Below the pieces are notes generated by a model. It had not been told where the DNA came from and ran no database searches. It was given only the letters and a program-made list of their open reading frames with translations. 64,000 nt of DNA from Cyclina sinensis (taxonomy: Eukaryota > Mollusca > Bivalvia > Venerida > Veneridae), in contig JAAONU010000001.1 in NCBI GenBank assembly GCA_012932295.1, forward strand, positions 49,325,134 to 49,389,133, given 5' to 3'. The translations under genes were made by a program, and so were the position numbers. Below, one piece after another: positions 47,366 to 59,966 of this stretch. The first letter of the stretch is position 1, and the number at the start of each line of letters is the position of its first letter.

Positions 47366-47646
47366 AGAAGCGGATGTGCTCCAGTGGTAACGCGCTGGAC
47401 TGGTAACCCACGGGTCCTGAGATCGATTCCCTGCTCCTCCTTTAACACTACTAATTGTCTTTCGGATGAGACGTTAAACCGAGGTCCCATGTATCAGTGT
47501 TGTACACTGAGCATGCAAAAGAACCAGGGGTGTCTCTCGAATGGGATGGTTTCCGTATCTTGCACTACTCCGCCAACATAATATCTTCAGGGGGCGTTTG
47601 TCATATGGGCAACCGGTACCGACGATAAATAAGCTCAAATAGATAG
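47366..47646 (+). mobile_element. tRNA-derived SINE with 11-bp target duplication
   Basis: It is flanked by the exact direct repeat acacataaacg (47,355-47,365 and 47,647-47,657). The head (about 47,369-47,440) is tRNA-like, with an A-box-like gtgctccagtgg, an anticodon-loop-like ctggtaa and B box gatcgattcc. A conserved-looking central block follows (ctttcggatgagacg, gaggtccc), then a body and the short tail gataaataagctcaaatag. It has lost tRNA pairing, so it is a SINE and not a tRNA gene. It sits 12 bp right of the MITE. Confidence 0.88.
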
Positions 47647-47689
47647 ACACATAAACGGACGAGCATCCCGGTCGACTACGGATTCACTC

Positions 47690-49690
47690 CTGCATATTCT
47701 CTAGAAATCCTTGTTAATCCGTGGTTGAACAACATTTCATGAATTTCAGGTAGAAAATGTGGCATCTTGCCAGGTAACCTAATTTTTGTATCTAATGTGA
47801 CCCACTTTTGAAAATGACCTATATACGATCAAAGCAAACATTCTGACAACTGCCTTTAAAGATCAGATAGAACATATAGCTCCTAGCTATGTGAACTGAT
47901 TTTTAGATCCTGTGTTGAGCCACATTCAAACATAACCTAAGTATCATCAAGACAAACTTTCTGGCAATCTGTTTTTGATGATGAGGAAGAAAATACGCCC
48001 TCTAGCCAGATGAACTAATTTTGGCCTCACAAGACTCACCTTTAAGTATGACCCAAATACTAACAAGACAAACATTCGGACTGATTTTGATAAAGATCTA
48101 GTTAAAAATATGACGTTTCAAATGGTGACCTACTCTTTTGACCCAATTTTAACCATATCCTAAATATCATAAAGAAAACATTCTAAAGAAATTACAATAA
48201 AAAATCAATTAGAAAATATGGCCTCTAGCCAGGTGCCCAACTTTTTGACCCAGTTTGACTGATTTCAATGACTTAGATTCATCAAGACAAATAGTCATGA
48301 TTGATTTTTTCATGATTGGAATTTTCATGATGAAAAGATTGAAAATATGGCGTTTAGCATGACGACCTACCTTTATGGCATTACCCATTTTGAAACACGA
48401 CTCAGATATTACCAAGACAATCATTGTGATAAATTTTGATGACGATCAATAAGGAAATATATCCCCTTGCAAGCAGACCTACACTTTCGACCCCTCATTA
48501 CCTACTTCTGAACAAGACCGAGATATCATCAAGACAAACATTCTTGCAAATTTTCATCATCTTTTGGTAGAAAATATGACTTCTGGTATGGTGACCTTTT
48601 AGACCCTATGTAACTCACTTTTGAACATGACCTACACAAATAAAGACAAACATTCTGAATAATTTTCATACTGATTGTTTAGAAAATATCTTTTTAGTGC
48701 AACCAAAAAGATTTTTGTATGATTTGATCTGGTGAACTACTTTCTGACCACTACTGATCCACTTCTGAACTTAACCTAGACATCACCAAGACAAATATTC
48801 TGATAATTTTTTATGATGATAGGGAAGAGAACACGGTTTCTACAGAGTAAATAAAGTATTTTTATATTTGACCTGATGACCTAGTTTTAACCCAATCCGG
48901 CCCAGCTTTTAATTCGACTAAAATGTTTTCAAAACAAGTATTCTCATTATTGTTTTATTATTATTGTATAAAAATGTGGCCAGCAGTGTCAACAAGATTT
49001 TGCTATGACTTGACCTGGTGACCTAGTTCCTGATCCTACATGACCCAGTTTCGAAATAGTCGAAGACATCATCAAGGCAAAGAATCTGTGTAGTTTTCAA
49101 TAAAACATAATCAAAAATGAGGTCTCTAAAGTGTACACAAAGGTTTCCTTTGAAATGGCCGTGTGACCTAGACTTTGACCCCACATGACCCAGTTTCGAA
49201 CTTGACCTTGAAATAATCAAGAAAGAGATCCTGACCAAATTTAAGAACAATGTTATGTTAAATGTGACCTGTAGAGTGTTTACAAAGTAAATACCTTGTT
49301 TTAATCAATGTTCAAAGTTAAAAAGGGGAATAATTACAGAAATAAATAAGACAGTGTTATGCAACTTGTCCTACTACAGTAGCTTTTGACTATAAAGAAG
49401 TTGTTGGAGGCTAAAAAAATGTCCAGTTTAAAAAAGGTACTGCAAATCATAATGAATTTTATGGAATTTTCTGAGTTTAAAAGAGGGCATAATTTTGAAA
49501 ATGAAGGAGACAGATTCATGCTACTAATTTTATTATGTGTGGCATTTATGTGGGTTGTCATAATGAAGAGGTAGCGTGGATTAGAAGAGAATATGTAAAG
49601 AAATGGCAGAGATAGTTGAAAATGTCGAAGTTTTTGCACGCAGACGACGACGGAGCTATGACAATACCTCCGTATTCCCAGCTAAAAATG
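47690..49690 (+). mobile_element. Tandem-array element, about 115-145 bp units, with gacgacggag tail
   Basis: The phrase 'atcaagacaaacattct' and variants recur about every 115-145 bp from 47,948 to at least 49,070. They alternate with 'gaaaatatggcctct', 'tgacctagt' and 'ccacttttga'. The right end reads gcagacgacgacggagct, then acaatacctccgt and cagctaaaaatg. This resembles the 3' ends of the other array elements here. No hairpin 5' end was identified. Confidence 0.7.
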
Positions 49691-49997
49691 TGACCAATTT
49701 TATGGGGCCATTAGTGACAACAGGGAAACAGTTTGTACCAACTTGATAGAAGTCCACTAGACAATTCTACACACCAAATTTCAGAGCTCTGGGTCTGAAA
49801 GTTTTAGACAAGAAGATTAAAAAAGAATTCTTGTTGCAATTGAAACCAGAATTCTGTTAAACGGTAAGTCAAAATTGTTTTAACTATTATAATTCTTTGA
49901 AATGTCATTTTTTATCTCTGTCTTTTACTGTTATAATCAAAATTTATTATTGTATTCTATAGTGTTATAATATGAAAAATGATCAATTTGAATGAAG

Positions 49998-50030
49998 CAA
50001 AGACCTAAAATACATTATTTTAGGTCTTTG
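49998..50030. repeat. Perfect 14-bp inverted repeat with 5-nt loop
   Basis: The arms caaagacctaaaat and attttaggtctttg flank the loop acatt. The hairpin is bracketed by the direct repeat aatgaag (49,991 and 50,031). Confidence 0.85.
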
Positions 50031-50751
50031 AATGAAGTCAATATTTTGTTTATTTACTTGCAAAAATCACAAGTGGCATGTGTTGACTGTTTACATTTAG
50101 CTCCTAAATAACGTTCTGCCGTCACCAAAAGAAAGTCACCTTCTCATGACCTTTCAATCAGCCAATCAGTGCCTAGCTTTCAAGTTTTTGATGATAAATC
50201 AGTTTCTATTTTTATCCATTAGAACGCATGTGAAAAATCCATATTTAACTGGGATCCCAAATAACTCATTCGTTTTCAGCCATAAACGTCACAGTTAATT
50301 AAGGAAATCTTGTAAAATATTAAGATAACTGTACGTGTGGCAAAATTTCTAGTAGCTTTTGACATTTGATAGATACTACACATATACCAAAATAAGCAGG
50401 CCCGTTTACTTGGAATATTTTCATCACAGTGCTCATACTTTAATTAATATTCATTTAGAAAATACAAAACGAAACTTTAATAAACTTATATTTATCGAAG
50501 GAGAATTCATTTATCCTACGATAAACGAAATATTTTCAAAATATTCAAGATGATTTAAACATGCTATAGAAGTTTACAAACTCAACATTAACATGCCGTG
50601 TGTACGGCGAAACAATAAAGACGCGTCCTAAGATGCATTCTTATTGGCTGGGATATAAATAATAATACTGAAAATCCAGATTATCATAATAGAATTGAGA
50701 TCTAACCGTAGTTCATGTACTTCAGTCAGATTGTGTCAGTGGGAAGGTCTT

Positions 50752-51090
50752 GTCCAAATGGGTGAGCTTTTAAGATCGTTGAATGTCCGGCGTCCGTCGG
50801 CGTGCGTCGTGCGTCGTCAACAATTTGACTTGAACGACTTCTCCTAAACCGCTAAGCCAACATTGACAAAACATGCCAGGGATATTCCTTGCATGAAGCA
50901 TTACCAAAGCAACTTTGTCTATTCAAAATAATCATAATGTACTGATTTAAATGGTTTAATTACAAAATTATGAAAATATTGCTTTTTATAAGAAAAAACA
51001 TGTTTTTGATGATCGGCTGTTTCCGTTTCGACATCGGTAGTTTCCGCCGCAATTTATTGCTGTGACGTTGATTTACCCTACTGTACGAGG
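50752..51090. repeat. Dispersed repeat with gtccggcgtccgtc tract
   Basis: A left edge gtgagcttttaagatcg is followed by a CGTC-rich stretch (50,786-50,818). Then comes a phrase (ttgacttgaacgacttctcc) resembling the dispersed-element ends at 53.1 kb in reverse. The right boundary is not clear. Confidence 0.4.
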
Positions 51091-51493
51091 CAGTAGTGCA
51101 AAATTTACACTGCTCATAACCCATCCAATTAAAAATGGTTTAAAGATTTTTCGGTTTGTGGGATATTTGTGCACTTTCATTGGTTGTTTAAAAGTTCATT
51201 GTAAAGGCCAATATCATAAATCAACTAGCGGTTGGAAGTAACGGTAGTGTATTCATTTAGCTGCTGAGGGAGCGTAGTAGCTTCCATGCAGTTAAATATT
51301 TTAATTAGATAATTAAATGAACTAGATCTATTTATGATGAAAATAAAAATCATTCGACTTCTAAATGTGAACAATTAACCAAAAAAATATGTTTGTGTTA
51401 TGATTTTGACAACGTTTTTAGGACTTCTTCTTACCATATTATTTGTTCTTTGATCATTATTGTTTTGTTTTTAAATAATTTTAGAATGAAAAA

Positions 51494-53165
51494 GCAAAAC
51501 AACAGGGCCATGATGGCCCCAAACCGCTCACCTGAGTCTCATTGCTCTTATTACAAATATCGTTATTGGTTTTTATGGGTGCAAGTTTGAATAAGTTTGC
51601 AATAAGATTGAAGACTCTGGGTGTAATGGTACTCAAATTTTTTAGCAGAAAAAGTTTTATTCTACAGGTCCCAGTGACTTTGACCTTTGACATACAGACC
51701 CCAAAACCAATAGGGTTCTTCCAATATATTAACCCTGTTAAGTTTGAATGTTCTGGGTGTAATGATACTCCAATTACTGAGAAGAAATAGTTTTCACTCT
51801 ACAGGTCCTTGTGAGCTTGACTTTTGAACTACTGACCCCAAAAATGATTGGGTTCTTTTACTGAGTAAAGAAAATTATCCTATGACGTTTGAAGGCTCTG
51901 TGTGAAATGGTACTCAAGTTACTGAGCAGAAACAGTTTTCAATCTACAGGTCCTTGTGAACTTAACCTTTGACCTATGGACCCTAAAATCAATAGGGTTC
52001 TTCTTATACAATTATCCTATAAAGTTTGAAGGCTCTGGGTGTAATGGTACTACAGTTACTCTGCAGAAATAGTTTTCACTCTACAGGTCCCTGTAACCCT
52101 GACCTTTGACATACTAGCCCCAAAAACAATATGGTTCTTCTATTTAATAAAAGCAATCATCTTATGAAGTTTGGAGGCTCTGGGTGAAATGGTAATCCTG
52201 TTATTGAATTGAAACGGTTTTCACTGTAGAGGTCCCTCTGACCTTGACCTTTGACCTACTGACCCAAAACACAAAAGGGATTTTTGTACTCAATAAGGCA
52301 ATAACCCTGTGAAGTTTGAAGGCTTTGGGTCAACTGGTACTCAAGTTATTGAAAGGAAACGAAGTGTGTAAGACAGACAGACAAACACACACAGATGGAC
52401 AAGGCAAAAAAATATGTCTCCATCAGAAGGGCGGGTATGGAGGAGACATAACAACGAACAATTGAAGGTATAGCCATTGGTGTTTCAGAGCAGCAGATTT
52501 TTAAAGTTTTCCCTATATAAATCCTTGTGTAAAATCAAATGACACCCCCCACCCGGTAGGGGCCAGTTTTAAGCCCAGGGTCATGATTTGAACAAACTTG
52601 GTAGAGGTCCACTAGACAATGCTGCAAACCAAATATCTAAACTCTAGGCCTTGTGGTTTCTGACAAGAAGATTTTTAAAACTTTTTCTATATAACACTAT
52701 CTAAAACATGTGACCGCTGGGACGGGGCCTTTTTTGACCCAGGAGCCATGATTTGAACAAACTTGGTAAAGGTCAACTGAACAATGCTGCACACCAAATA
52801 TCTAAACTCTAGGCCTTGCAGTTTCTGACAAGAAGATTTTTTAAAGTTTTTACAATTTATCTCTATCTAAAACATTTGACCCCTGGGGCGGGGCCATTTT
52901 TGACCAAAGAGCCATGATTTGAACAAACTTTGTAAAGGTCCAACTTTTAAAATCTAATTTTAGCTCCATTGAACCAGAAATGCAATGGACCAGAACCATT
53001 TGAATAATCTTGGTAGAGCTTCATGCAAGGAACATTCCAGGCAAGTTTCTTTTAATTTGGTCCTTTGGTTTCAGAGGAGATGTCATTTGAATGAAAAGTT
53101 GACGACGGACGGACGACGGATCAGAAAAGCTCACCCTGAGCACTTTGTGCTCAGATGAGCTAAAA
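51494..53165 (+). mobile_element. Hairpin-bounded tandem-array element, copy 1 (complete)
   Basis: The 5' end has the palindrome gggccatgatggccc (51,505-51,519) followed by gctcacctga. The interior has an array of about 145 bp (51,583-52,340, about 5 units, 'gtttgaaggctctgggtg') and an array of 165 bp (about 52,450-52,960, units at 52,592, 52,756 and 52,921). A (gacgac)n tract follows, then a 3' hairpin at 53,128-53,161 with arms AGCTCAccCTGAGCAC and GTGCTCAGaTGAGCT around TTT, then taaaaa. Hairpins at both ends without coding capacity suggest a non-autonomous, possibly Helentron-like, element (inference). Confidence 0.7.
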
Positions 53166-53989
53166 AATGAAAGAAAAAAGATATGCATTTATAATGAAAA
53201 AAATCATAGATCTAGTCAAAGATTTCTTACACGTACCTCAGGCGAAATATATCACAGTCAAATAGCAACACATCACTGTAAAGAGAACGTTTTTATGGGA
53301 AAATAATTGGAGTTAGCTAATCAAGTCTTCAAAAAAAACTGCATGGGATAAAAATGAGCGTGTTCAAAATTTTTTGGATCAGTTACTTGGAAAATATCTC
53401 TAGATATTTTCACTGATGTATCTTTTAATTCTATAACCCTATAACCGTAATTGAACTAGCCTCTATATAAATTTTACTCATTGGCTTCGTAATTCCATCA
53501 AATTTTCAAATGATTTATTTAAACAATCTTTAATGTATATTCATGATGTAAGCTTAACTTGTTCAATTTTGTTTTTTTACTTTTTTCAGTCTACATTTTC
53601 ACTTTCCATAATAATTTTTAAGTTTCTGTTAACAGTCCAGGCAGCTGTGTCAAGTGGCAAGGGATAAATGTGCGTCACTTCCGGTTTCGCGGATGACAGG
53701 AGCGCGCGACCGAGTGCGTAAAATATGGATTTTAATTTGCTATAAAAACATCTTTTACATGAAAATTACCTGAGGAAATTTGTAAGACTGTCATAGTTAG
53801 ATATATATTTTTCGCTCATATGAAAATTTCGAATCCCGTCAGAGGCGAGATTCTCTCACGATCTTCACATTCCTCCACGCTTCGCGAATACTGGTATGGA
53901 ACCCAGGAAGCAGTCATCGAGCGTGATGAATCTAAGTTGTAAGAACTTGTATCGCAATCGATGTAAAATAAATGAGTCTAAACTAAATT

Positions 53990-56055
53990 TCGAGGTCAAA
54001 ACTTGGTGTCGCATGACCTTTAAGATTTGTTTGTTCAAATTATACCCCTGGAGTCAAATTTGGCCCCATCCGAGGGGTCAATTAATTTTACATAGGCTTA
54101 TATAGTGAAACTTCAAAAATCTTCTTGTCTGAAACCACAAGGCCCTGAGCCTTAAGATTTGGTATGTAGCATTGTCTAGTGGACCTCTACCAAGTTTGTT
54201 CAAATTATACCCCTAGGGTCAAATTTGGCCCTGCCCCGGGGGTCAATTGATTTTACATAGACTTATATAGAGGAAACCACAAGGCCCTGAGCCTTAAGAA
54301 TTGGTATGTAGCATTGTCTAGTGGACCTCAACCAAGTTTGTTCAAATTATACCTCTGGGGTCAAATTTAGCCCCACCCTGGGGGTTTTACATAGGCTTAT
54401 ATAGGAAAAACTTCGAAAATCTTCTTGTCTGAACCCACAAGGCCCTGAGCCTTAAGATTTAGTATGTAGCATTGTCTAGTAGACCTCTACCAAGTTTGTT
54501 CAAATTATGCCTCTGGTGTCAAATTTGGCCCTGCCCTGGGGGTCAATTGATTTTACATAGGCTTATATAGGGAAAACTTTGAAAATCTTCTTGTAGAAGG
54601 AGAGGTAACATTTTCAGTCCAAATAGTCTGGAAATTTGTCAGAAAGGTTGTTTCTATGATTTCTAGATCAAGTTCGAATATGGGTCATCTGGGTTCAAAA
54701 ACTAGGTCACAGAGCCCAAAAATAGAAAAACTTTGTTAACATTCTAGAGGTTACATTTCCAGCCAAAATATCCCAGAAATTTGTCAGAAAGGTTGTTTTG
54801 ATAATTTCTATGTCAAGTTAGAATATGGGTCATCTGGGGCAAAAACTAGGTCACATAGCCCAAATACGGAAAAACCTTGTTAATTTTCAATTCAAATAAC
54901 CTGGAAATCTGTCAGAAAGGTTGTTTCAATGATTTCTAGATAATAAATTTTATAGATTTGATCATCTGGGGTCAAAATCTAGGCCAAAGAGCAAAAAAAT
55001 AGGAAAGAAAACTTTTTAACACTCTAGATGCTACTTTTCTGTTCAAATATTCTGGAAATTTGTCAGAAAGGTTGCTTTAATGATTTCTAGCTCAGATTCG
55101 AACATGGGTCATCTGGGTTAAAAAAGTAGGTCACAGACTCCAAATATGGAAAAACCTTGTTAACACTCTAGAGGTAACATTTTCAGTTCAAATAATCTAG
55201 AAATTTGTCAGAAAGATTGTTTCAATGATTTCTAGCTCAGTTTTGAAAATGGGTTATCTGGGGTCAAAAACTAGGTCACAGGGCCAAAAAGTAGAAAAAC
55301 CTTCTTAATGCTCCAGAGGTGACATTTTCAGTCCAAATATCCTTGAAATTTGTCAGAAAATGATGATTTCTAGCTCAAATTGGATATGGGTCATCTGAGA
55401 TAAAAAACTAGGTCACAGACCCAAAAAATGTAAAAACCATTTTAAAACTCCAGAGGTTACATTTTCAGTCCAGATATCCAGGAAATTTGTCAGACAGCTT
55501 GTTTTGATGATTTCTTGCTAATTTTCGAATATTGTACATCTTGGATTTAAAACTAGGTCACAGAGCCCAAATATGGAAAACCCTTGTTAACACTCTAGAG
55601 GTAAGATTTTAATTCCAAATGACCCTGAAATTTGTCAGAAAGGTTGCTTCTATGATTTCTAGCTCAGTTTCGAATATGGGTCATCTGGAGTCAAAAACTA
55701 GGTCACAGAGCCCAAAAATAGAAAAACTTTGTAAACATTCTAGAGGCTACACTTTCAGTCCAAATGTCCTGGAAATTTGTCAGAAAGGTTGTTTTGATGA
55801 TTTGTAGCTCGGGTTTGGATATGGGGTCAAAAACTAGGTCACAGAGCCCAAACACCGAAAAACCTTGTTAACACTCTAGAGGCTACATTTTCAGTCTAAA
55901 TAACCTGGAAATTTGTCAGAACGAGTGTTTCAATAATTTCTAGGTCAAGTTCGAATATGGATCATCTGGGGTCAATTAACCAGGTCCATAGCAACTTTGT
56001 TAAAAGCAGTCATATTCAGGTGAGCTATACAGGGCCATCATGGCCCTTTTGTTTA
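53990..56055 (-). mobile_element. Hairpin-bounded tandem-array element, copy 2 (inverted, 3'-truncated)
   Basis: Its 5' end lies at the right: agggccatcatggccct (56,031-56,047) preceded by tcaggtgagc, the reverse complement of copy 1's start. Inside is an array of about 145 bp with roughly ten units (54,600-55,990; 'gaaatttgtcagaaaggttg', 'gggtcatctggggtc', 'actaggtcacagagccc'). Next is an array of about 140-166 bp (54,000-54,590) that is the reverse complement of copy 1's 165-bp family. The 3' hairpin is not found. Confidence 0.7.
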
Positions 56056-56059
56056 CAAT

Positions 56060-57253
56060 TAGACCTTTGATGGCATGGTCATTCAGAGGTTAAGGTCCAA
56101 CAAATTTTTCAGTGGGAAGGTCTTTTCCAATGGAGTGTTGTGTTTAAGTATGAAGTAAATCCGTAAACTAATTAGGAAGATAAGGGAAATGTTAATTACA
56201 ATGATAACTGGACATTTGATGGCAAGGTCATTCTGAGGTCAAGATGAAACAAGTATATGTCACTGGAAAGGTCTTGTCCAAAGGGGTGTTGTGTTCAAGT
56301 ATGTAATAAATCATAATAAGGAAGTTATGGGAAATGATAAAGCTTTTGGACAATGACGGACAGATGTACAGTTCGAAAACTATATGCTTTTGGGGGCAGA
56401 ATATAGACTTGGATCTTGGAAAATGGATATAACTGGCCATAAAATGATGATGTAGCCGAAGTTTTTCATGCATAAGTTGTTGTGAAAAATGTCATATCTA
56501 ATTAAACTTTTGTGTGTGTCCTAAAGAAACAAAAATGCTCTAAACAATCCGCTTCCTTTCACACTGTATTTATTTCAAATCAATGTTATATACACTGTTC
56601 CTTATATCAACAGTAATAAAATATTTGATAACCACAATATTCAAGAACTTCTTTCCTCGAATGAACAAAATATGTTCATTTTGTTAAATATATAATGATG
56701 TGATAATAAAATTAACTTCAACACAATTATTTGCAAATAAGAACAAAGAAAGTTGAGCTTATTTTTTCCTTCCTGGCATTAACTATAACCAAATATACAA
56801 GCAAAAACATAATGAATAGTAAGTAATGCGTAGAATAATTTGGATATATGACTGTATGCTTCTCAATGCTTCTTTTTGATGTGCTTAATAAAAAAACAAT
56901 GCAGTCAATGATGAAAATAGTTAACACATGACACAAATCTTGAATTGTAAACGTGGAAAAAGGAAGAGTTTTCAACAGCATCTTGTTAAAGATAATTTAT
57001 CTGATGTCAATTTTTGAAAATGGTATAAAAATTGTTGCTGTGTTTAAAAAATTGTGATTTTTCATCAACATTATTATGATTAGTAGGCCATAATTCTTTT
57101 ATGTTGATAGATAAAGTGTAACACATATTAAATAGAAGTATATGAACATTCAAAAAGCAGCTTTAAGAATTAAATAATTATGTAACATATTAAAGATGAA
57201 TTTACTCATATTGTTTCAAAACAGAATAACTTTTTCAAATATAGCAAAGCTTC

Positions 57254-57288
<35 letters not shown>

Positions 57289-58370
57289 ATGAGCTATTGA
57301 TATCAACCAGTTCTGTATATTGTTCCTACATATGAATGTATCTTGAATCTTTGTTTGTGAAGATGAAGATTACGTTGGTTAAGACTGGTATCTTCTAGAC
57401 AAAAACATCCAAAAATAGTTATTTTCAACTCTGACAATGAGAACACAACATGTAAATCTGATTTGCATGCAAATAAACATGTTTGTCTTCACATGTTTAA
57501 CACAAAAAGTAATTTAATGTCTGACAGAATTCACAAATTTAAACTATTTTTACATCAAAGAGCTGTTAACAAGACATTTATTGCAATTAGTATAAAACTG
57601 GTAAACTGCTGAAATAAATAACTTTCAAGGATTGGTTAGTTCCACTCCAGTTCACACACACTCTTAACGAACTATAAAACTAGACATTAACAGAAAAAAA
57701 TACACTTAATGCAATAACAGCACAGACATTATACAATATCTGGAATGCTGGAACAATATTTTATAAGATTCTGTGTCATTTTGATGAAAAAGTTCAAACA
57801 GGATTAAAAAAAACTGAAATTTAATAACAGATTAAAATCAATTTCCAAATCTAAATCTAAGTTCTCAACTTGCTAAAATAAACAAATGTGTTGATTTTAA
57901 ACAGATGAGGATACCCTCATAATGACAAAGGCAACATAAAAAGCTGATCTGAAGTAAATTCATCTCATTTCATAACAAATAACAAACTTTAGAAAATCAA
58001 TTAAATATATAACAGATATAGCTAAATACTATAAATGTGTCCATAGGACAAGGATGCCCCCACTTAGGTGTGGTTTCAAAAGCATGTGGTATAAGAAACA
58101 AAGGGCTATAACTGTAGTAAAAAATGACCTATTGACCCAAAAGGCCTGACAGTGAATGAACTTTTTACACAACAGAAAAACACTTTACCAACTGCAACAT
58201 TATAGCAAAGATTTGGTAATGCTGGAACAATATTTTATCAAAGTCTGCAAATAAATTCAATATATTTATTGATTATTGAGGAGTAATTTAATCATAGTTC
58301 AAGAGCTACAGTTTCAAGAGATAGAGAGCAGACAGAAATATTCACATATTATTTCATTATGACATTTGGC
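56060..58370. other. AT-rich intergenic, no gene recognised
   Basis: No coding signal on either strand. It contains a 31-base A-tract (57,257-57,287), possibly a retroposon tail, though nothing recognisable precedes it. Confidence 0.5.
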
Positions 58371-58379
58371 CTCTTAAGT

Positions 58380-59320
58380 TTGTCCTTGACCATGACCCAA
58401 GTTGGCCAAAACCTATGCTGTGCAAATCAACTCAGTTTGGTAATACATTCTGCCAAATAGTTTCAATTTTGTTTAAGCTGTTGGAATGATACAGAGTGGA
58501 CAAAAATGTCAAATAGTTTTAATTACCTTCAAGCAGTTCCAAACACACAGAGCAGGACATGTCTCCTGTAAGTGATACCTTGACCTTGGCCTGAGCCAGC
58601 CGAAACCTGCACTCTGCATATCATGTCATTATTTCAGTCAAAAGTTTCAATTTCCTTCAATAAGTTCAAGATAAACAGAACAGACATGAAATATTTACAC
58701 ATTATCTTAGTATGAAATGTGGCCTCTAAGTGAGACCTTGACCCTGATTCAAGCCAGCTATAACCTGCACTCTGCACATAAATTTATTAGTGTGAACTTT
58801 TCTGCCACAAAATTTCGATTTCCTTCAATCCTTTCAAAAGATACATAGTGGATATGAAATTGCTAACAGACGGATGACCAGGGGCATAAAATAACATGCC
58901 CCTTCAGGTTTACACAATCAAAGATTATACACAGGTCATCACTGTGACCTTAACCTTTGGACTACTGACTTGAAAATCAAGGGATCATCTGTGAGCATGT
59001 CCAATGTCCCTACCAAGCTTTGTGTACCTTGGCCAGAGAGTACCTCTGTTATGGATTTTAAACAGATTGTCACTCTTAAGTTGACCCTTGACTTTGTAAT
59101 CTCGAATTCAGTAGTGGTCATCTAATGGTCAAACCCATGAAGTTTAATGGCCTAGGGCTAAGCATTTCCCAGACATTGATCGGACAAGGATTTTACACAG
59201 GTGGCCACTGTGTCCATGAACTCTGACCTAATGATATCAAAGTCAATAAGGGTCATCTACTGGTCATGCCAAATTATCCTTCGAAGTTTCCTAAACCTAG
59301 ACTTAAGCATTCACTTGTTG
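58380..59320. repeat. Degenerate tandem array, about 160-170 bp units
   Basis: Phrases such as 'tgaccttgacc', 'cctgcactctgca', 'tttcaatttccttcaa' and 'gatacacagagtgga' recur 4-5 times with heavy divergence. It is an older member of the same style of dispersed element. Confidence 0.5.
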
Positions 59321-59966
59321 TTACTGACAGGGCAATGATGACTGTCAATCCAAGAATTGTACAACAACATGGTAACTTCACAAAGGGTATTGTCTCACTG
59401 TATAATATTCTTATCTATATGATTTTGAAGGAAATGGAACACAATTTTAGGGTATGCCTTTTTCATGAAAGCACTTTCCCATAATAACTAATCAGCTGTT
59501 TTTAAAAATAGGTTTAGCTGAATTAGCATTACATCTAACTAACAGCTGTTTAAAGTTTTCTGATTAACAATAATAAAAACAAGTCTATATATTGCACATG
59601 AAATATGAAATTTCTGACCAAATCATATTGCAGACCAAAAGTAGTGAAACATTGCAAGTAGCTAAACAATTACTATAACAATCATTTGTGGCTATACAAT
59701 GATACACATAACCATTTTTCGCACTGGTACTTTCAGGTTTTCATACTGAAGTTAAAGATCATTTTATTACCTGAGTCACTTGCCTTTATCAACAAATCAT
59801 AAAAAAAGAGCAAGTTTCCAGAAATATTAGCAAGCTGTGAAATAAATTACTTACAAATGTGATGTTAATATGCAGAAAAAAGCATAAAATATTTACACTT
59901 AATTGAGCCTCAGTACATAAGTGACAATCTAATACCAGAAGACATGAATATATGTTATAAAACATA

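Noticed and set aside
47366..47440. Possible functional tRNA-Thr(GGT)
   Set aside because: The anticodon and acceptor stems do not pair and the segment continues into a SINE body with target duplications.
51542..51790. 82-codon frame
   Set aside because: It lies in a 145-bp tandem array with units that break the frame.
57257..57287. Poly(A) tail of a processed pseudogene
   Set aside because: No recognisable coding sequence or target duplication on either side.
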